A DNA stretch of 64,000 nt from Physcia stellaris (Eukaryota > Ascomycota > Lecanoromycetes > Caliciales > Physciaceae): the NCBI GenBank assembly GCA_018902385.1, contig JABSSW010000034.1, positions 186,001-250,000 on the forward strand. Reading direction: 5' to 3'. The notes beneath the pieces were generated by a model. It was not told the DNA's origin. It was given only the letters and a program-made list of their open reading frames with translations, and searched no databases. Both the position numbers and the translations under genes were made by a program. Shown here piece after piece: positions 46,418 to 57,226 of this stretch. Position 1 is the first letter of the stretch, and every line of letters starts with the position of its first letter.

Positions 46418-47474
46418 ATGACGACGTCACTCTCCGGATCCCTTCGTTCCGAAGCACAACAGCGTCGCCTTCTCTCCTCGGCTAGGCTCAAACGTGTCAG
46501 ATTCTGGTATCCGCCAGACTCTGGTGATGGGATCACTGCAGCAATGCTAGAGAAAGAAGAGGCAGATGTCAGGTTGCGGACACCAACCTACCACAACACG
46601 ACGGCCGATTATAATCTTCCGAATGAGTGAGTTGTCGCTTGGACCCCTTGATCATAGTGTAGACTGACACGAACTGCAGTCGGATTGAGCAAGACCGACT
46701 TGAAGACCAAGCTACCGCTCTCGAAGAGTTGATGCACAAGAGGATTATTCATGCTCCTCTCGCTGAGCCAGCCCGCATTATCGATGTTGGATGTGGAACC
46801 GGCATTGAAACCTGCCAGCTTGGCAAGGTTTTCCCGTCCGCTCAAGTCTATGGTATAGACCTTTCCCCTGTACCACCTCGTAGCAAGCCCCCGAACGTCG
46901 AGTTTGTGCAAGGTAGCTTCCGAGAGCTACTCGATGACCAATCGCGCTTTCCCGCCGAGTCGATGGACTACGTTTTCAGTAGACTACTAATTTGCGGTAT
47001 GACGGACTGGCAAGGATACATCTCGGACGTCAAGTCACTTTTGAAGCCGGAGATTAGGCCGAGATGCAAGACAGAACTTCGGATTTCTATTTGAAAGGTG
47101 AGCTCTGTAGCTCTGAATGGCCTTGGCTTTTGGCCTTGCGGGAGAGAGCCAAGGTCAAAGGTTGGGACTTGGATTGCGGGAGCAACATCAAGAACTACAT
47201 GGAAAAGGCCGGTTTCGTGGATGTTGAGCAAAAACGGTACCGAATACCCATTGGCTTATGGCTCGCAGGCGAAAGCCCTGAAACAAAGCGAATTGGAGAG
47301 CACGCCGCAAAGGAATACGGAATGCTGTACTACTACGCCGTGGGGCAGATGTTGAAAGGAGCAGGATACGACGATGGCACCGTCGAGAACTTTCAGGAGG
47401 ATAAAAAAAATTCCTTCGCTGACGAGGATGGTAAGGAGGTCGATTTCTTCGTTACCATCGGCAGAAAACCTTAA
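46418..47474 (+). CDS. SAM-dependent methyltransferase (LaeA-like / Methyltransf_23 type), frame broken once
   Basis: Exon 1 is 46,418-46,626 and exon 2 starts at 46,680. The 53-nt intron has a GTGAGT donor, CTGAC branch and GCAG acceptor and joins as YNLPNDRIEQDRLEDQATALEELM, the usual lead-in of fungal LaeA-like methyltransferases. SAM motif I is RIIDVGCGTGIETCQLG, then VYGIDLSPVPP (motif II) and MDYVFSRLLICGMTDW with a post-motif LLKP. Between 47,050 and 47,062 the frame shifts by -1; the rest (AEMQDRTSDFYLKGE..., DLDCGSNIKNYMEKAGFVDV...FVTIGRKP, stop at 47,474) is open and family-like. One missing base would suffice, but the usual GGW/GGY after LLKP is not restored by it, so a real pseudogene is possible. 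Substrate unknown; members act on regulators or secondary metabolites. Confidence 0.7.
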
Positions 47475-48503
47475 GGTCAAGATGGCACTCATTGTAAAAG
47501 CATTGATCGATATATCTTACGCATACTTGCAGATGATAAGAGTGAATATATTGATGAACTCCAAGACAGCCTAACCTACAACGCGCAGATCTATTAGGGC
47601 AGAGAGCGTTGCGCATACCGGAATGAGAAATGCACGTACTGGTCGCCTACATCAAGACCTCCATCGAGTATGTCAATACGTCTCTGTGAATGATCCCATG
47701 ATTGTCGAGGAATGCGAGACCACCTGCAGACTGTCCATTGTCATAGAAGGCAACCTCCTCTGCATCTGACTGATGTCGGTTGCTTTGCAGCATCTTTACC
47801 TCATGGAAGCATAGCCGGTGCACTAAAGTGGAGAGCTCGTCAGCTTCTTCGAGAGATCAAAGAAGAAAAACCACGCTCGATTTACGTTGGTGTCCTTGAG
47901 ATATATGTGTGTGAGGGGAAGGATGGTTTCTCGTAGTGATCGGGAGCATGTTGCAATGGAACGAAGCAAGGATGAAAAGGCAACCTCCAGACCGGAGCCG
48001 GGGCGAGATCATGACACCTGGTACTGGATGTGGGCGGTGGGAGGATGGTGACGAAAATTCGAGGTACTTATCATCTATTCTCATGAGTATCAAAGTAGTA
48101 AGCTCCTGTACACGAGCACGCTTTATGAGAAGATTCAAGATGCGAGAAATTGGCGCGGTTCCACTGAACCTGGCAAGTCGATTTGGGACAGGCCTTGTTA
48201 TTATCTCCAACATTGGTTTCTTCGCTTTCTCTGTTCCTCATGGAGAGCAGGCGATATATCAAGCACAAGCGAAGGATCGAATACACTGATGCTCAATGTG
48301 TCACGCTGGGAGACATTGATGAGCTGTTATCTTACCAGGCAAAAAGCAAAAAAAAAGACCGTTCTACTCGGCTAATGGCATCATGCAATGAAGATTCCAT
48401 CAAGATCGATCCAGTGAAATGGGACTCACGAAGACGGTCCAGCTAAAGAAACCGAATGAATCTTGTCATCCAGCCTACCACCGACTCGACTCCCAGTCTG
48501 TCC
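47475..48503. other. Intergenic between convergent genes, no supported gene
   Basis: Short overlapping frames with no motifs. Confidence 0.4.
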
Positions 48504-50058
48504 TCACGCACGTACCAGCCTTACTTTAGCCCCATTGCGACTGACCGTTGTAAGCTTCCACTCCTCCACAAAATCCCACACCGGATCCCTACACTCCACG
48601 CGCTGATACCGTTCAACCACCCTTCCCACAGCATACCCAACTTCCGTGAGAGCCAGCTGCATACCGATACAAACCCTGGGTCCACCGCCGAAAGGCAGAA
48701 AAGTCATGCTCCACTTTGATGAGTCTATCGCCTTCATCACTCAACCAGCGCTCCGGCCTCCAGACCCCTGAATCCTGGCCCCACAGCCCCGACAAGCGGT
48801 GCAGAGCATAGAAACTCGTTGTCAAGACCGTCCCTTTCTTGACAAACACCGGCGCAGCACCGTTCCGACCACCGCCTACAGGGAGCATAGTATCGCGTAG
48901 GGCGATTCGATTCATTTGGCCAATCGACGGGTTAAGGCGGAATGTCTCGTTTATGACCGCTTGAAGGTATTTGCAGGCCTTCAAGCGCTCAAAGGTCCAC
49001 GTAGACGATGGACCTAGAGCTCCGATTTCGCGGCGAAGCGCAGCGTAGACCCTTGGATGGCGCGAGAGGTGAAAGAAAATGTTCGTAAGAGCGACCGCGG
49101 TAGCGTCGTGGGCGGGCAGAAAGACGTTCAGGAGCTGGTTGACTATGTCCTTGTGGTCTTTCGTCTGGGCTGCCAGTTGATGGGCGAGTACCAGTTTAGC
49201 GGGTTGCTTGTCCGAAAGGTTCTTCTCGGCAGCTGACGCTTGCATAACGCATCCTTCGACGAACGCACGAGCGATGCTGCACGAGCTCCAAAACCGCGTG
49301 TCTCGCGTCAGGAAATTCCATTGAGGCAGTTGCATGCGCTTCCCGATACCGGCTTGGCCGTAATTGTAGGCTTTGAGAAAAGCCTGTGCGTCGAGGGCCG
49401 GCGATGGGGTAAGTGAGCCTGTACTGTGTCCGAACAGAAATTCCGTGCTGGAGTCGAGCGCTAGTTTCTCGAAATATGGCTTCAGGTCGACATCTAAGGC
49501 ATCGTGCTCTGATAAGACAGCGAGTAGATTATCAACATGGATGCTGTACGCTGACAAGTCCGAGATCTGCGCTCGAGAGAATGTTGGCTTCAAAAGGGCA
49601 CGGGAATGGGCCCAGAAGGGTCCGTCCGCCGTCATGATTCCCTTTCCAATGAAAGGCCCAAAGAAAAACTGCCGTAGGGGCGCTATACCCCATGAACCGA
49701 AGTCGTTACTGAAGACTGATTGTAGGTTTTGGGGTACAATTGTGCAGATCTTAGTGCTGCCGAAAAATTGGTACTGGAAAGTGGTTCCGTAAGTCGAAAA
49801 TTGCTCTCCAAGGGATATATTGCGCTTGATGCTCCCATTATGAAACAAGCGCTGGGACATTGTATCGAGACCGAATATGGGGTCTGTTTGAGGAATACGT
49901 AAAGCTGGCTCGCAGCCATGATCTCGACTCCAACGTCGACGGCGAAACTGCAGCAAGAGTGCTCGGGATAAGGAGACGACAGAGAATCCGAGGACACAGA
50001 TCAAGATGAAATAAACAAAATACAACGCGATATGAGTGGAGTTTAGATCAGATCTCAT
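48504..50058 (-). CDS. Cytochrome P450, CYP52-like, frame broken before the haem loop
   Basis: The start is taken at 50,058 (MRSDLNSTH); an in-frame ATG at 50,112 is also possible. A membrane anchor (ALYFVYFILICVLGFSVVSL) is followed by the basic RRRRW. CYP motifs are the I-helix LPAHDATAVALT (AxDxT type), K-helix ETFR, the CYP52-like LRDTMLPVGGGRNGAAPVFVKKG and WRPERW. The haem loop FGGGPRVCIG, with the cysteine ligand, and ALTEVGY lie in the neighbouring frame, ending at 48,504. The change is +1 (or -2) near 48,713-48,718, where AAA would read as AA. CYP52-type enzymes hydroxylate alkanes or fatty acids at the ER. As written the main frame lacks the haem ligand and would be dead; a base-call error is the other possibility. 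A hAT-type MITE lies ~200 bp upstream. Confidence 0.85.
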
Positions 50059-50248
50059 TATTATACGCAAAAGGTAGCGAATGCGTTGACATTCACGAGT
50101 GGGGGCTGTCACAGCTGTGGGTCGGAAATTTATGGGACGAGGTCACTTTTTAACAAGGTCGAAATACGAAAGAAGGCTGTACTTTCATGCGGGCTAACGA
50201 ATCATCACCCAATCACGTTACGTAAGTTGTCGCTTAGGAACCTCTCAC

Positions 50249-50256
50249 CTCACAAG
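50249..50256 (+). repeat. Target-site duplication, left copy (CTCACAAG)
   Basis: Eight bp repeated exactly at 50,810-50,817 on the other side of the MITE. Confidence 0.85.
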
Positions 50257-50809
50257 CAAGGCGCCCAATAGTGCACTAAACTACTTTGCACTATCGGTGC
50301 ACCACGGTTTCGAGCCCGAATAGTGCGTATAGTTTGGGCCATTTATCGCACCGTACTAATTAGTATAGTACAGGAAAAAGGTGGTAGTTTTGGTGTGTAC
50401 TAGTAGTATGTGTGGTGTAGAACCCTACGAAATGTTCGAAAGCTACAACCCTGAGAATATTACCAAAAATTTGAGTGAAAAATACAAAACATCAGCTAAC
50501 GTGCATCGTCAGATGTTTTGTTAGCGATTTTGCGATAAATTACACAAACTTCTGGTATTTTTGATAGTTTTCGACTTTCAGCGTGTGTATTTTTCTCGAA
50601 TGTTCGAAATGCCGAGTCATATCAGCATATCAACTTCTTAGGGTTTTCAACCCTACGTACTATACGTACTATCGGTGCACTACTGGTGCACCACCAAATT
50701 TCGTAGTATAGTATAGTATTGAGCTTCTGTGGTGTAGTACACCTCAAAAATCGGTAGTAAGGTGTGATATGAGGCCTGTGGTGCACTACCCGCACCATTG
50801 GGCGCCTTG
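50257..50809. mobile_element. hAT-type MITE with 8-bp target duplication
   Basis: A 553-bp non-coding element. The ends are inverted repeats, CAAGGCGCCCAATAGTGC on the left and the inverse of CAAGGCGCCCAATGGTGC on the right (17 of 18 match). It is flanked on both sides by the same 8 bp, CTCACAAG (50,249-50,256 and 50,810-50,817). Eight-bp duplications and CA-starting short inverted repeats are the signature of hAT elements. Subterminal copies of CACTATCGGTGCAC and GGTGCACCAC occur near both ends, as in hAT transposase-binding regions. No transposase frame is present, so it needs an autonomous partner elsewhere. Its base composition is normal, unlike the AT islands, so it is either recent or too short to be mutated. 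Confidence 0.88.
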
Positions 50810-50817
50810 CTCACAAG
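50810..50817 (+). repeat. Target-site duplication, right copy (CTCACAAG)
   Basis: Exact copy of 50,249-50,256 flanking the MITE. Confidence 0.85.
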
Positions 50818-51427
50818 TATTCCTTTGCTTAGTACCCAGAAACTCGTTGCCGTTGAAGACTTCTACGCTCGATACATCGAATAAGCAACCCGCAAGGTCG
50901 CCATGAATCAGCTGCGACGTTTGAAAGACGCTGCAGCACGATCAAACCATATTGCCTTTGTATACGGAAATGACTACAAATACATTTCGAGGCGAGTTTC
51001 TAACGAAGCCAGCGGGTGGATGCCTGAGCCTCTCGCGTGCCTTAAGCTGACCGTAATGTTTGAGAGTTTGCCTAATGATAGATTGATACGTTGCAGTGGC
51101 GATGGTGAGCGAAAGGTCAAGAATAAAAATTTCAGTGTCAAAGAGCTACATAACCCCTAAACTCGCACGATAGACGTCAAGAAATGGACTAAAGCCAAAT
51201 GCATGGAGTATCGCAAGCAAACCCCTTCTCTCGAGAGTCGTGAGAGTGGAAAAGCATTGGAAAGCACTTTCAGTCCTTCATGGTATTGGGATCAAAGGCA
51301 CGAGACCACGCCAAAAATGCACGACCACTTCCAATCTATCCAGATAAAAACTACCCAGAAGCTCCAGGCTTCCTCCCCAAACACACAATCTTCGGCGTAA
51401 CCCTCGCCCTCCCCTCCCGACTCTCCC
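50818..51427. other. Intergenic, no supported gene
   Basis: One 85-codon frame (50,903-51,160 plus) has no motif. Nothing else is seen. Confidence 0.4.
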
Positions 51428-52378
51428 TCACCCCCATCCTAATCCTATCAGCAACAACCTCCCTCCCCCATCCCCCCCGCGCTCCGCCTCCTCCTCCATA
51501 ACCATAAACTGCACATCCTGAAAGAACTTCGCGAGCCTCAAATCGCACCCAATCTCCACCCGTCTCACATCCTCAAAGCCGACCTCGCGCATCACGGCAT
51601 GCAGCTCAGGGACCCACTCCAGCAGCCTCATACTCGTAAGCTCCTGATCCCGCTGAAACCTCCCCCACCCCACCCCTCCGATCCTGCTCTCCAACACACA
51701 CCGTCCGCGCCCCCAAGGGTCCAGCTCATCCCACTGCAAATGCCCGCCCGGCCGCAGCATCCAGAGCGCATTACGGAGCACGGGCCGCGGATCGTTGTCC
51801 GGGACGACGAGCAGCAGCAGCCGGATATGCACGACGTCGTACATGCGCTCCAGCTCCGGCGGCAGCGCGGAGAAGATGTCCCATGCGCGCAGGGAGATGG
51901 TGGGCGGCAGCCACGCGGGGGCGGACACTGCTGCAGGTCGATATCGAAGGCGTCAATGTGGGCTGCGGGGAAGCTGTGCGCGATGTCGAGGGCCCAGATG
52001 GCGGTGCCGGTGGCGAGATCGGCGATGCGGAAGCTTGAGGCCGCGGGGCTGCGTGGGGCTGTGGAAGCAAGGCCCTCGTGGGGAGGTGGCGAGCTAGGGG
52101 GAATCCGCCTTTGAAGGGCAGAGAGTGGGGTGCAGCGACCATCCCAGCTCCATCTTCCAGAGCAGATACTGGCTGTTCAGCCGGGTGGTGGCGGCATACC
52201 CTCTTTCGAGCACGTAGGAGCTCTTGGCGTCGTTACGTGGCTTTTTGGCATCGAGAACGGTGTCGGTGAGGCCATCGGCGTCGTCGTGATCGAGCCGACG
52301 CTTTTTGCTGGGCTGCAGGGGACTGGCGGGCCTGGGATGTTGGTGCGCGGTTTCTCCGTTTTGCGTTGTTGAGGTCAT
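51428..52378 (-). CDS. SAM-dependent methyltransferase, frame disturbed
   Basis: The start is taken at 52,378 (MTSTTQNGETAHQHPRP). A Lys/Arg-rich lead (PSKKRRLDHDD) precedes SYVLERGYAATTRLNSQYLLWKMELGWSLHP, the usual N-terminal block of a fungal methyltransferase family. SAM motif I is RIADLATGTAIWALDIA, with HIDAFDIDLQQCPPP. The C-terminal frame (51,928-51,428) has AWLPPTISLRAWDIF, YDVVHIRLLLLVV and LRPGGHLQWDELD. The middle and C-terminal pieces are in different frames that meet at a run of five G on the plus strand (51,917-51,921), where one more base restores CPPPAWLPP. A second change lies between LGWSLHP and the middle frame (about 52,094-52,139), fitting either a 46-nt intron or one extra base. 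Substrate unknown. Function is likely only if these are base-call errors. Confidence 0.7.
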
Positions 52379-52932
52379 CTTCCGTATCCCAGTGGGTGTG
52401 TCCTGTGCTCTTTGGAGGATGAGTGGAAACGGTTGGTGTTGGCGTGAGACGAGGCGTGGAAGTTGTAAAAGGGCGGATCGGTGTGTTTCCTGGATGGAGC
52501 CAAACGTCATGCTGCACTGGGTGATCTTTGTGCATGGCTGGCTTAGAGCCGGAGGACACAGGGATGACTGCACGGTGGAGAGAAAAGGCGGAATGGCGCG
52601 TATTACATCGGATAACAGACGTGAGCAGAGGTTGATTGGGTTGAATCTCGTAGCTTGTAAATTCTAAGGTCTGGGCTAGACTTAGACTTTATGGTCATAC
52701 ATACATTACGTGTGGTAATCCACGAGAAATCTAGTCAACTCCGGCTCATCTCATCATTAACCATCAACTCCAACCAGACAGCTATACCTCCCTATGTTGC
52801 GAGTGAGGTTCCCTTCCCAGACAAGTAATCTACATGTTCTTACATAGCCAGCTTGTCCGCCCGACCCGCTCTTTTCCCCAGATACAGCTGCCATCTTATC
52901 CAACAGCTAGACAAGCTGGAACGTCCATGATC

Positions 52933-54320
52933 CTATGGTCTGGCTTGGCCATCAACGTAGACATCTGTCCGGACTTGAATACCCTCGTCCCTATGCATGT
53001 CCTCCATTGCAACATCAGTTGCACTAATGTACGTTCCTCCCTTCTTGCCTCCATCTGGGAGCCGCGCAAAACCGCGGTTACTCTCCCCATCTGTCGCTTC
53101 ACTAGCGCTGGCTTGATGACGCTTCATGTGTGAGTCCCATAGATGATAGGAGCGAGCGCTGAGACCACCGAGCGCTTTGTGCTCAGGGTCGCGGCGGTGG
53201 CTACGGTCAATGGACCCAAAGAGGACGAGGTTGAGAAGTGGGCGGAGGGACGGAAGGCAGGCTGATTGGATGTCAGTCGGACCCTAAATAAATAGTAGGG
53301 GAGCCTTACCACATATGATACCCACATGACTCTCGACGCCGGTCCAGATCTGGGTATTGACGAAGTTCCATGTGATGTCAGGGGAGCTCAGGTCAAGATT
53401 GATGATGAAAGTGAAGCGAGCTATTGAAACTCCAATAACGCTGGAAAATGGTTAGGTTTGATGCAAACAAAGTCAAGGGAACATGAGATGCCTTACAAAA
53501 TTCCGAGGATGAAAATACTGGACAAGGCAATTTTTTGCGCTCTGGCAAGCTGGAGTTGCCAGATAAACGGCATTGGGAGTATAAGTAGAGCAGCATCCGT
53601 GATGATGTTGGGAATCGAATTGCCATTGAAAAATTGGTTTAGTTTCACACCACAATGAAAAGGACCTTTCGCAGCCGGTGCGAATCTGTTCCAGAAGTCG
53701 CTCACTGGCTGACATTGTAGCACGGTTATGAGTATCTGGAGCTAATTAGCACATAGACAAGTGTCTTCGTCGGGTCGTACTTACCACGGCAGTTCCCAGC
53801 AGCTAATGATTGTCCCAAGGATGTAGATAGGAATCCGTATATTACTACGATTAAAGAGCCGCCAATAAAAGGACAGTAGCGAGAATTTTATGCTGCAGAT
53901 GATGACGGTGTATGAGACCTCTGACACGAAAAGACCTTTAGCCCAGACTAGACCCGCATCTGGTGAAGCAGCCCAGATATGTCTTCCAAGACCGTGATCA
54001 ACCACTGTTGGTTGTATACTTAGCTTTCGTCGTAGTGCTGCGAGAGGAACAACTTACTGTAAGTTATTGATACAAAACACATGAGCGCGGCAGATGTCTA
54101 GACCTGATTTAGTCTTCGAGCCAAGGAACCGTGCGATATAGCTCACGATTGCTGGCAGCATAAGCCAGTCGTCCCACCAGAGCGACGCATGGGTTAGTCT
54201 TCGTGCAGTGAACCGAGCGATGATAGCAAAAACCGCCAGACAAAAAGTCGCGATGTTCACTCCAAGTATTCGTGGAACCTGGCTGGCGGACAGATCGATA
54301 CCTGGCGGAGGACCTTCCAT
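52933..54320 (-). CDS. SAT4 / rhodopsin-domain integral membrane protein
   Basis: Multi-exon gene of the fungal-specific seven-helix family (PF20684 type, PTH11-related). It starts at 54,320 (MEGPPPGIDLSASQVPRILGVNIATFCLAVFAIIARF, then SLWWDDWLML). Later exons are: one ending at 53,785 (VVDHGLGRHIWAASP...IKFSLLSFYWRLF, in the family KxSxLxFYxRxF box), 53,735-53,497 (LQCQPVSDFWNRF with the QCxPV box, IITDAALLILPMPFIW), 53,440-53,310 (VIGVSIARFTFI, WTGVESHVGIICG) and 53,261-52,933 (ACLPSLRPLL and a hydrophilic tail). These introns are 48-56 nt and in frame. The junction around 54,000-54,150 could not be fixed. One base seems missing at 53,795-53,797 (CCC): GGGG on the minus strand would give CWGTAVILITVLQC, the family pattern. 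Members may be receptors or sensors; ligand unknown. Confidence 0.78.
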
Positions 54321-55864
54321 TTTATGGGACGATACAGGTGTCTCTTGAATAGCCGTGAAGGGTGATAGAAGATGACAGCTTTATCAGCGGATCAACAACT
54401 ATTGCGCGCACAGCGCAATGTCTAGAGAGTATGAACTCGTAAGTGAGCACACATATGATCTCAGGAATCATAGAGCTCTAGGGTATGGCATGATTTTGAA
54501 CGATTATAGCTTTGCATGGCTTTGGCCAATATGGTCTGGTATCACGTTCAATTCTTTGAGAACATTCCCTGTCCTGTAAATCCTGTAAATAGCATTCTTG
54601 CATCACTGAAACGGGCAGTGTCCGTTGCTTGTCAGCATAGCTGATGTTTGCAGCATGCAACAGAGCTGGTGGGGTGTGTTTGAAAGGCTGCATTACTTTG
54701 GAATGCATGTCATCCCCGGACGCTTTGATTCATTGGTCGCACGGAAATGGCATTCCTTTTGAGGAGGCTCAAACCAGGGTGGGGACAACTGACATGGGTG
54801 AGCAGCAAAGATCAAGGGTTGGGAACGAGTAGATTCTCGTTTCAAGTGATTATGTACTTTGCCAGCATACCTCGGACGACAATGGTACCCCACCCAACAG
54901 GGGTCGCTGTGCCTCATGGCCAGGAGCCTTTCGAGGATCGGCTCGCTGATCGACGATCGCCGACCTTCTCACCCTCCCACCACACACCCATCAGAGAAGC
55001 TTTGTGTAACGTTAAGCGCAAGCGACCGGTTCGGTACTAGCAAACAAGGCAAACGAGGCAACCGCGACCCCTCCGTGTTTAGAGTTAATCGGTTCGCCAG
55101 ACCACGATAATCATGATTGGTGCTAATAAAACGCTCACATGCAGGAGAATGATCCCGCGCGCATCGCCCGCATGATCGTACTATTGGTGCGGCACCACCT
55201 TCCCCAATCTTTTAGGAACCCGTGTCTCGAATCAAGCGTCTTAGACCTACGATGATCAGCGCTAGTGAATCTGACTGCATGCTGCTCGAAGGTCCGACCT
55301 CCTAGTTGCAAATCGCTTGCTTTACTACTTCTGTATACATGACTGTAGCGTGATATTTTTGGCCTGGATGCCCAAACCAAAACGGGCCGCTCCCGTTGGA
55401 TGTACCACAGTGAAATACAGCTAAGTGTTTTATCGTACGACTTGTAGGATTCCATACCTCTGCCATCCATCCTTCTTGCCGGTGATGCCAATCGCGCTAC
55501 CAGAAGGCTGACATGGCATTAAGAATTTCTCCAATGATTCATCTGATCTTCGCATTGGACGCCTCCAATTTGCGCTACAATGCATCGTCAAGTCTTGGAC
55601 GAACCATCCGTGCAGCCATCCCGAGCGACGGTCGAAAAAACCATGCGAGAGCTCACACCCTCATTGCCCCCAAAGGCGACTGGCGATAGGGGCCAATGTG
55701 GATGGAGGGTTTGATGCGCAATCTGGTCTTAAGGCGCAGCAGCAGCGTGCGTTCTTATGATCCACTGCATGGCCTGCATCGTCCTTTGGCCAAATCCTTT
55801 GTATCAGACAGCTTGAGCCTCATAGGTTACTGAGGTTGCCGTCCCAAGTGCTTCAAACGACTAC
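54321..55864. other. Intergenic, no supported gene
   Basis: About 1.5 kb between divergent genes. Frames up to 118 codons (55,135-55,491 minus) lack motifs. It must contain the promoters of the SAT4-type gene and the hydrolase. Confidence 0.4.
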
Positions 55865-56784
55865 ATGTATTCCTTAACGCTCCTCGCTTTCATCTTCACC
55901 GGCGTCCTTGCCTTTGTGCCATCGACACCAGACAATCATTTTCGATTTAGAGGCAAAATGAACGCTTCTCCGACCTTCGTCTTAGTCCCGGGTGCCTTCC
56001 ACCTCCAGTCAGCTATGGACATCCTTGGATTACAGCTTAAAAACCTTGGGTATCAGTCACAGTCGTTCGGACTTCCAACTGTGAACAATCCCAAACTCTC
56101 AGTCACAAACGATGCCATCGCTCTCGAAAGAGAGGTGCTCCATCCGCTGATAGAACTTCAAAACAAGGACGTTGTGGTCTACCTACACTCCTACGCCGGA
56201 TTCCCCGGGAGTGCCGCCATCAAAGGCTACTCCAAAACCGAGCGACAGGCGGCAGGAAAGCGGGGAGGCATTATAGGCCTCATCTATCAGTCAGCCTTCA
56301 TTCCGCTGCAAGGAGACACTCTGTTGAAGATGATCGGAGGCCAATACGCACCTTGGCAGGACCCTAATGTAATCACAAGATGCACCCTTGTCTATTAGAC
56401 ACTCGCATTGATGCTAATTCCTTCTCCAGACGCAAACAGGACTGATTACCGTAATCGACCCCAAGAAAACCTTCTATGCCGACGTGGTGGAACCTCTAGC
56501 TACCAAAGCCTCAAGCCTTATTCGTCCGCAGTCTCTTCTATCATTCAACACACCGTCGGGCCCGACCTATTACGGTATCGCTGCTTACGACAAGCGCCGA
56601 GTCTACCTTCATACCAATCAGGATCAGGCCCTTCCTCCATTCGCCCAGGATGCGTACGTGGCCGGGAGTGGGACCGAGTGGACTGTTCAGAGGCTTGATA
56701 CAAGCCATAGTCCCTTTTAGCGAGCCGCAAAAGTTGGCGGAGCTTGTCATAAAATACGCCCAGGATTTTTCGGCAACCTTTTAG
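55865..56784 (+). CDS. Alpha/beta hydrolase, possibly secreted or membrane-anchored
   Basis: Exons 55,865-56,368 and 56,430 onward are joined in phase 0 across a 61-nt intron (GTAATC...TCCAG, branch GCTAAT). A hydrophobic N terminus (MYSLTLLAFIFTGVLAFVPST) may be a signal peptide, though a second Met (MNASPTFVLVPGAFH) starts the fold proper. Hydrolase features are LVPGAFH (oxyanion region), the nucleophile elbow YLHSYAG in place of GxSxG, and the catalytic-His region LDTSHSPF. The frame as written stops right after SHSPF at 56,720 (264 aa). The natural C-terminal helix SEPQKLAELVIKYAQDFSATF continues in the next frame to 56,784, entered at a TTTT run (+1 or -2). The family includes methyl-ketone-like and salicylate-type esterases of fungi. 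Substrate unknown. Confidence 0.75.
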
Positions 56785-57226
56785 GGTGTCGCCAGGCGTT
56801 AGAATATCCTTATTTGCCAATGATGAGGCTAAATTCTTTGGGTGGAAAGTGTTACGTTGGAGTACTTAGCTATCGAGAAAACATCTCCTAGGAACCAATT
56901 CACAGATAGTAGACGTGTCGCGCACACAGACAGTACTGGATGTTTTCGGATCTTGTGCATGTAAAAGCCCACCTATTGCTCTGTTCCACATGGGCAAAAG
57001 GCTGTAATGAATCTCAGTTGTGCGCCTAAAACTAGGCCCAGGTTCAGCATGAAACAGTATGACAAACCCGCTGCATACGCAAACAACATACGCAGGGCGT
57101 ATTAAGCAGTTGAGCTGTAATGCATTCTTAATCCCCTTCGACTGCCAACACTCTAGATATTCCGCACAGTGGTAGCGTGCCATAATCGAACTTGTGGTAT
57201 CGTTTGACCACGAGAAGAAGGATGCG

